64,000 bases of DNA, taken from positions 806,001 to 870,000 of the forward strand of contig NC_051120.1 of NCBI RefSeq assembly GCF_014839805.1, in the 5' to 3' direction. Of the stretch, positions 57,225 through 64,000 are shown piece by piece. The notes under the pieces are model-generated. The model worked only from the letters and a program-made list of their open reading frames with translations. It had not been told where the DNA came from and did no database searches. Every line of letters begins with the position of its first letter. Within the stretch, counting starts at the first letter, position 1. The translations under genes and the position numbers were made by a program. The stretch comes from Manduca sexta. Its lineage: Eukaryota; Arthropoda; Insecta; Lepidoptera; Sphingidae.

Positions 57225-57345
57225 TATAACGTCTCACTGCTGGGCACTGGCTTCCTCTACTACTGAGAGAGTTTAAGCCTTAGTCCACCACGCTGGCTTA
57301 GTACGGGTAGGTAGTCTTCACATACCTTCAAAATTACCTCGCCAT
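57225..57345 (-). repeat. Dispersed repeat (family of 53690 and 63755)
   Basis: CTGCTGGGCACTGGCTTCCTCTACTACTGAGAGAG, TCCACCACGCTGGC and GGTAGTCTTCACATACC, closely matching 63757-63860. Confidence 0.7.
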
Positions 57346-57750
57346 TATTTTACGTCAATATTCCGAGTTAAAATAAAACTTAATAATTATCTATTAGAAA
57401 TTAGATTTTATTTCACTCTTGCTTCTGATCTGGTAAAAATATAGGACCGGTGTCATACTTTTAGTTTCTTCCAGAAATAATTTGACGGAGCTCCAGGGAA
57501 GCAACAATTATGTCAGTGATTAAATGAATTTGTCAATTTTATTAACAAATATATAATTGAAAGGTATATTCGATTACTTTTTCGTTTCTTGAATGAGATA
57601 AAATAATAAGGTACGTAAATTGAATAAATAGAAGACCGTGCTTTTGTTATAGGATTGAAGCAGAAACGCGTGAATTAGACAATGCTACGTTTTAGACTAT
57701 TAAAGATTACTCTCCACATTAAAATTACATATACTTACATAATATATACT

Positions 57751-57935
57751 ACCGCGTTCAGGTCTTGGGTACGAATTCTGTTTCTAGTATCACTATACTT
57801 ATTATTATATACTTATTGGTATTGGGTTTTTCTTTTCAGTATCAACCTGGAGTATGAAATTCATTTGCGATAGGCTCACCTTCTACCACATCATGGAACG
57901 GAATACACTTAGCAAAAAGTGGGTGTACTAGTTAA
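57751..57935 (+). mobile_element. Diverged SINE copy lacking the head
   Basis: GGGTACGAATTCTG is a decayed B box. GGGTTTTTCTTTTCAGTATCAACCTGGAGTATG, GCGATAGGCTCACC, CACATCATGGAACGGAATACAC and AAAAAGTGGGTGTAC follow the body of the SINE at 10885. An AT-rich insertion splits it near 57775. Confidence 0.65.
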
Positions 57936-58380
57936 AGATAGATTAAAAGCGTAAGTGTGTAATATACACTCTTACTACTTCTAACAATTTGTCCATCGTG
58001 ATGCTTTCTCGACCCATTCCCCCAACATTACCGAAGTAATATTCAAATGACTAGTACCACAGCGTACACTTGTCGCGGCAAAAACTTAGCCCAAGTTGAC
58101 GCAACTTGTTATAACTTGCCCGACTTGGCCAACACGAGCGCTGAGCTTACAGAACAGTTAATTTATTGCTCGCTGTCATTATTTCACTATTTAGTTTCTA
58201 TGAGATTATGAGCCTGAAAGTTTGTTTGATACCTTTCAGACCGTATGTTGCCTATGTACTTATTATACTATAGGTATTAAGTGCGCTTTCGTCTGTACCT
58301 TGTATCTTGCTTGCAAGAGATATACTTACCATATGGTTTAAAGTTAGTTGCCGGATAAAGACTACTTAGAATCTTTATGA

Positions 58381-58575
58381 ACTAGTTTTTGCTCAGTGGC
58401 TTCGCCAGCGTTAAGGAGTTTTTTGGGATAGAAGTAGAGTATAACCTACCCAGGGTCGTAAACTATGTCAATATCAAATTTCATAAAAATCCGTTCAGTA
58501 GATTTTGAGAAAATCGATAACATACCGATAGAAAGAAAAACAGATTTTTATTTTAATATGTACCTATAGATAAAA
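58381..58575 (+). repeat. CTAGCTTTTGC-family repeat, 5' fragment
   Basis: ACTAGTTTTTGCTCAGTGGCTTCGCCAGCGTTAAGGAG, then TTTTTTGGGATAGAAGTAG and AAATTTCATAAAAATCCGTTCAGTAG. Only the 5' part is present. Confidence 0.6.
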
Positions 58576-59203
58576 ATAAAACGAAACGCGACAATTTCTT
58601 TGTTCATTTTTGCTCCACTCTAAGGTTGATTGGGAGAGAATGACTACGGCCTTAACCGCCTATGCACAATATTTAATTGTATGTGAAGTGCAAAATAAAT
58701 AAAACGAAATGCAATCACGAACACGTTTATTCACAATAATGTTTAGTAAGAACTTATTAATGAAATAGTATATTATAGAACATTAATAATTTCACTAAAT
58801 AAAATCTAAGATTTAGAAAAGTTCAAAACTATTTGAATACATTCAGTTTTATGATAAACAATAGACCTCAATCAAGCTAGCCACGTAGACAAACACCACT
58901 TAAAAACCGCGAAGAAAATGCCAATTACACTAAATAATATTTATAGGTAAGCCTGTACGTACCAATCCGTTTGAAATTAAATTTCGCCAATCGAAAGTGG
59001 CTAAACAAAACAAGCGTTATTATATCAAGATTGCATATAAAAGCCGGTCGAATAAGTACAGGTGCGAAATTAACCTCGGTCAGGCTGTTGGCTGTTACGA
59101 GCTAACCCATAACCCGTGTTGTGCCTTGTATTATAACGTTTACACAGATCTATGGATAGTGGAGGGGGCGTCAGAGATTGGGCGCAGTTGCGTATAGCTT
59201 GAC

Positions 59204-59443
59204 TGCCTCGGTGGCGTAGTTGTACTGCATGCGCGGTACTGAAGCGCTCTGAGGTTGTGTTCGAATTCCGGGTCGGGCAAAGTGATATTTGGGTTTTTCT
59301 ACTCAGTTTCAGCTCAGAGTCTGGAATTTGTGCCTGATATGGCGATAGGATAGGCTCGCCCTCCACCACATCACGGGACGGAACACACTTGTCGAAAAGT
59401 GATGCTTTTGTTGCATCTTTGCATACTTTGTGTGTGTGCTTAT
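59204..59443 (+). mobile_element. tRNA-derived SINE, third full-length copy
   Basis: It has the head TGCCTCGGTGGCGTAGTTG, the B-box-like GTGTTCGAATTCC, body blocks GTGATATTTGGGTTTTTCTACTCAG and CATCACGGGACGGAACACAC, and a (GT)n end. No clear target-site duplication was found beyond TATAG. Intermediate in divergence between the copies at 10885 and 57751. Confidence 0.85.
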
Positions 59444-62197
59444 AGATTGGGAAGAGTTATGTCACTCAAAATATGATGTTTCAATGATTTAATTTAAAGC
59501 TGGGTTTGGATTAACAAAAAAGCTTGGAGATATCGACATTTGCAAGTAATTTTTATCCCATAAACGATCCCGATAGGTTGAGTTCTGCAATTTTAAAGCC
59601 TGTAGAATTTTCGGCGGTTTACGTGTGTTTAGAATTAGAGAATGATTAAGTATAAATTCGAGCTGGGAACGAGGACTTGCGACTATGACGTCAGGATTAT
59701 TTTTTTTTATTATGCAGCAAAAATACAAATACATTTTAACCATTGGAAATATAAATAAATAAAAATTGTGTGAGATATTCAAATAAATTTAAGTTACATA
59801 CTCGCATTTGTAATTTTGCTCAGAATGGTGATAGGCAGGTGAGTGTGCGTAGTTTCGCCTTTGCCGGCAAGAGGATTTAATTACATTGTAGCTGGTATAA
59901 TTACTGGCAAATCTAAATCATATAACGAGTCATGTGTAGTGCAATCTGTTCTTTATGATACTTCTAAGATGTAATACGAATCTCTCCATTGAATTGTATA
60001 AAAAACAATATGTAGGCATCTATTTTTAGCTTACCTAAAGTTAAATATTGAAATCGCTTTCTACACATATTAAAAGTATAAGCAGGTCTGTGGCATTGTA
60101 CAACTCTGTCATCTTTCTTCTAAAGACAATAAACGTAGCTTCCGACTTAAAGGCCTATCAAAGAGGCCGAAAACCAATGTTTGTAATCTGGCTGTACGCA
60201 ATCGCTTCCAGTGCCTATTAATCCTGCGTCCCGAAGGTTATAAGTTACAGAGGTCGGATATTTATTCGTACGGTTGGATTGTAGTTTTATGGGCGGCCGT
60301 AAATGCTGTCTTATTGGTACGCATTTGAATAATACGAGCCGCGGTACATGTAAAAATATTTACCTAACTGTATATACAACGGACAGTGCCCTATGAGATC
60401 TATAAAGCCACGAGTTTGTCTAAATCGGCGACCATATTGTTTCGCGGCATTTTTTAAAAATCGAACACGCCTTATTACGATTTTTTTTTCTCTCTGGTAA
60501 GGCGCAGTTTGCGCATCTGCAAGATTACAAGGTTAAAATGAGTAAGAAACATTGCAGAAATTTGTTTTGCAAGCTACTTAATGTATATACGGTCATTTCA
60601 ATATGACTTCTGTAAATTTTGAAGCTTACGGATGTCGCGGTAAGTAGCATGAGTACAGAAATATTGTAATATTGCTCGTATACACATGTCCAGAAGTGTG
60701 TAATATATTGCTGCGAAAATTTGCTATTTCAAATTTAGCTTAAATCTTAATTATTCAGAAATATTATAAATGAAAACGTTGCTTTACGAATATTGTTAAT
60801 GAAACTAAAAAAAAAAGAAATTTACGCTAATAAATAATATTTCCCTGCAATATTACGTACTATATGGGTATTTAGGTTATAATATATCGTTGGCTCACTG
60901 TTACAAGATTCTTGACTTATATTTTGTGCAAATTTAATTGTACACATCAAATGATTCTAGACATTTTTTCAGTAAAAATATTCAATAATCCCAAAATATA
61001 AATTAAGGGGGATCATAAATTTATCTTTTATTACCCATTTAGTAACAAAATTTAAAATCTATTTTCCAACATAAATACATATTAACATAGAACCTTGTAA
61101 TAGTATAACATAGCTTGTTCAAAATAGTTAACAGCTACATATTGAGACACGACTCATAATATTCCAGAGTAGAAAACCCCAACACAACTTGATCCAATAA
61201 TTATAATTACCAATTCTATTGTTTACAAGTGGTACGGGTTTTATCATTCATGTCGTAGCATATGACTGATGACTTTTTTCAAAAGGAGACCAACGAAAAA
61301 GTTTATAATTAATTGATGATAATGTATCGCCATCACCCAGTACCAGAATCGAATGCCTCTCCAGCATTTACAGGCTCTTTTTAAACATCCTCAAACCTTT
61401 ATCCATATCTCCAATCTAATTTACTTGCAATAAATCCCCATTATCCTTACAAACCGATGCAATCCGCTTCTATCCAGGTGACGCTGCCATTTCTGCATTA
61501 TTTCCATTCCTTTATATTATTTTGTTTCTTTTATAGCCAACGCCAGTGGCACCATATTTAAATTTTATTCGCCTTAATGTTGCCACACATGCGAGAGCTT
61601 GCAATCTCATACCTATTACATTACAAACTTATTGTTGCGTGTGGGGAAGGACATTGTGACTCTTATTTCGTAGGTATTGGAGTTGTTTTGTCGGTGGTGG
61701 GTGGTAGAGACAGTTAGCGAAAGATACAGATGCCGGGGAAATAGAAGCGATTTGGGAGCAATGTTTTTATTTAGAACGAGGCCGTTTGAATGTGGATAAT
61801 ATGGTGACCACGCGTCGTTTCATCGTAGGACAATACAGGCGATTCTACTGTTCGCATTGTCACACACGTGGACGTAAAACATATTAAGCATTCATTAAAA
61901 TTATACATTACTTCATAATTAGTTTTAGGACTGCTGCAAACATCAACAAAACATAAATTATAAGACATTTCATATAAGTTTTAGAAAGTTATTAGGCATC
62001 ATGAAACCGCGTAACGATGTATTGAAGTAATTTGAAGTACTAAGTGTATTGCTACTCCTTATAGATAATTGTAACATTTATTTCCACGTTATTTTATACA
62101 TTAAACGAAAAAATTTCATATTCAGGAAATTATAAAATTGAAACAAAAGATCTAAAAATTCATAACGTATGGTCACCGCAGTTAAAAGGTAAGGTAC

Positions 62198-62298
62198 CTG
62201 CATGTTTTGATTTCCACAGGGCCGCAGGCTCCGACTCGAATCAAATGTATGAAAACATCGGAATTATCATCGTCGACCGCACCCAGCTCTTTGTTCAT
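62198..62298 (-). CDS. Candidate first coding exon, unrecognised gene
   Basis: On the minus strand an ATG (62296-62298, G at -3) opens 33 codons plus two bases, ending at a good donor CAG/GTACCT (last exon base 62198). The peptide (MNKELGAVDDDNSDVFIHLI...) has balanced, non-repetitive composition and the block is richer in GC than its flanks. No following exon was identified with confidence. The GC patch at 51966, read leftwards, is phase-compatible, but one time in three that happens by chance. A plus-strand reading of the same block also stays open (see rejected). The family is not recognised. Confidence 0.3.
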
Positions 62299-63754
62299 TG
62301 CTGTTGTTAGTTGTTATGTTTATTTATTCAAAACTACAACTACATCAAATAGTATGTTCAATATTTTGTAAGATGAGGGAATTGTTTTTCTTTATTTCAA
62401 TGAACTGTAATAATTTATTTGAACCTGTAAACTGTTATACAGTATTTAGATTACATGTACTTGACGGAGCGTCTCATGAAAGTCAACGTCAGGAGTGACA
62501 CCGTCAGTCACTTTAGCGAAGCGTCGTGTCGACGGTAGCGGGGCCGACCATCTTTGCTTGACTTTCTGGTGGTACGGTCGGCCAGTCCACCACGTTTGCG
62601 ACGAATCGCTACAAGATGTATTAATCAGTGTATCAGTGTTATAATGAGTTCAGATGAAGCTCCTGCGCTTTCATACTTATATGTAGTGTCGGGTTCCCTT
62701 TCGAAAATGTTTATCTTGCGCCACCGAACTCTACAATACAATATAAAGTTGACGTACATTTACTGTTGCGGAAATTTGTTTAATTTTGAAACAATAGCGT
62801 AGTTTCTGAATAGTAAAATGAGTAGGCTCTATGAGTGGTGTACAATAAAGAATTTTCTACTAATAATTTGACATATTAATTTATTTGCCAGTGGGTTATT
62901 ATTTATTTATTCGACTACTTATAGGTTCTATATATTTAATGGCAATTTAAAAAACTTTTTACAATTACTTTGTAAATATTAAAAAGCGAATTCAATAAAC
63001 ATCGTTAAGATTAACGTCTCGTTTCCCTAATCGATATAAACGCTACAATCAACAGGAATTTAATGAAAAATTTGAACACCCATAAATCCGTAAATTATAC
63101 AAAATCATTCGCATTCGTACCGATTTTATAACAGCATATATTTCCAATACGAGTACAGAGGACTGCAACGTGTGCATCACAGGAAATTCACCGCTATATC
63201 CCGGACATTAAAAAGGGAAATTTCGGTGAACCAAGTCGACGTCTTAAAGAGGTTCGATTCGTAGGGAATTCTTTTAATAACCTGAGGATGATTTACGTTG
63301 TGCCAAGAACAGGCGGCGCTACCCTAATTAGAGTGAGGGAAAAATTCATACGGGACACCTTAATGCTACTCAATTGTCAACTGTAAAGATCATGCAATTA
63401 GCCAAATTGAAATTTAAATGGAGTTCCTGAAATTTTTAAGCCATTTCAGAATTGTGCAACACAACTGGAAAAAGGAAATTTCTTGACTGGAAAAATGTAA
63501 GCCTAAGTAATGGCTCTATCAATAATAGCTATGGCTTTTGTCACCACGTGTACATACAATCATTATTACTTCAATACATTCTGGTATAGTTTGACCAGAT
63601 AAAATTGAAAACCTGCATTGAAGGCGCCACTGGTCTCTTTCGTTTTAAAATCAATGTTTTCACTACAAGTAATTAGTTCCATATAACCGCAACATGACGA
63701 GATTTTTATTTCCCTGTTCAGGCTATACGTCCATATAATAATATCATACCTGTA
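62299..63754. other. Stretch without supported gene
   Basis: Moderately AT-rich. No splice-bounded exon or recognisable protein was found. If the candidate exon at 62198-62298 is real, its promoter would lie here. Confidence 0.4.
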
Positions 63755-63935
63755 TTATATACTACCCACTGCTTGGCACGGGTCTCCTCTACTATTGAGA
63801 AGGATTAAGGCATATTCCACCACGCTGGCCTAGTGCGGATTGGTAGCCTTCACATACCCTCGTAATTCCTATAAAGAACTTCTCAGATGTGCAGGTATTT
63901 TCACGGTGTTTTCCTTCACCGTTAAAGAAAGCGAT
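63755..63935 (-). repeat. Dispersed repeat (family of 53690 and 57225)
   Basis: CCCACTGCTTGGCACGGGTCTCCTCTACTATTGAGAAGG, CCACCACGCTGGCCTAGTGCGGATTGGTAGCCTTCACATACC, then TTTTCACGGTGTTTTCCTTCACCG. The longest of the three copies. Confidence 0.75.
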
Positions 63936-64000
63936 AATTCACCAAGTATACTTTCATACATATTAATAAAATACCATATTGGCATAACTTTTTTTAGTTA

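Larger units (their letters stand above)
55607..62197. other. Gene-poor AT-rich stretch
   Basis: No supported coding exon. It contains the repeats listed separately (56212, 57225, 57751, 58381, 59204) and a GC-richer patch at 55960-56060 with no coding support. The rest shows nothing recognised. Confidence 0.5.

Noticed and set aside
62220..62310. Plus-strand exon after TTTCCACAG reading AGSDSNQMYENIG and ending in TAG
   Set aside because: It overlaps the minus-strand candidate, which has both a start codon and a better donor. The plus reading ends in a Cys-rich tail and lacks homology.

Overview
The window looks like animal nuclear DNA, and most likely a moth or butterfly. It is AT-rich, its genes are split into short exons with clean GT-AG introns, and it carries dispersed repeats of styles I associate with Lepidoptera. 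These are tRNA-derived SINEs, the degenerate family starting CTAGCTTTTGC, and a GC-rich non-LTR tail. The order is an inference; no species-diagnostic gene was seen.

Layout. (1) 563-31108, plus strand: a gene for an unrecognised, probably nuclear, regulatory protein. A 112-bp exon at 563-674 is phase-compatible with exons at 28880-28955 and 29167-31108. If these belong together, the gene has an intron of about 28 kb. That intron would hold a full-length Ty1/copia element in antisense (4402-8751), several SINEs, many degenerate repeats and a GC-rich, promoter-like island (about 17970-19330). (2) 31109-35081: convergent 3' region with a candidate two-way polyadenylation site at 33653-33665. (3) 35082-47829, minus strand: a complete transketolase gene of 13 coding exons encoding 622 residues, with a TATA/Inr core promoter just upstream (47910-47942). 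(4) 47943-64000: mostly non-coding DNA with repeats. It includes a CTAGCTTTTGC-family element with a five-unit internal minisatellite, a truncated LINE tail with target-site duplication, more SINEs, and one possible minus-strand first exon (62198-62298).

Frameshifts. Single-base reading-frame breaks occur in every long coding unit: one in transketolase (in a G6 run), two in the plus-strand gene, and three in the copia element even though its LTRs appear identical. They fall at or near homopolymers and go in both directions. The simplest reading is residual indel errors in a long-read assembly, not gene death.

I found no clear sign of a novel biological system. The best leads are the unrecognised plus-strand protein with its very long intron, the intronic GC island, the minisatellite-bearing repeat, and several perfect hairpins or palindromes.
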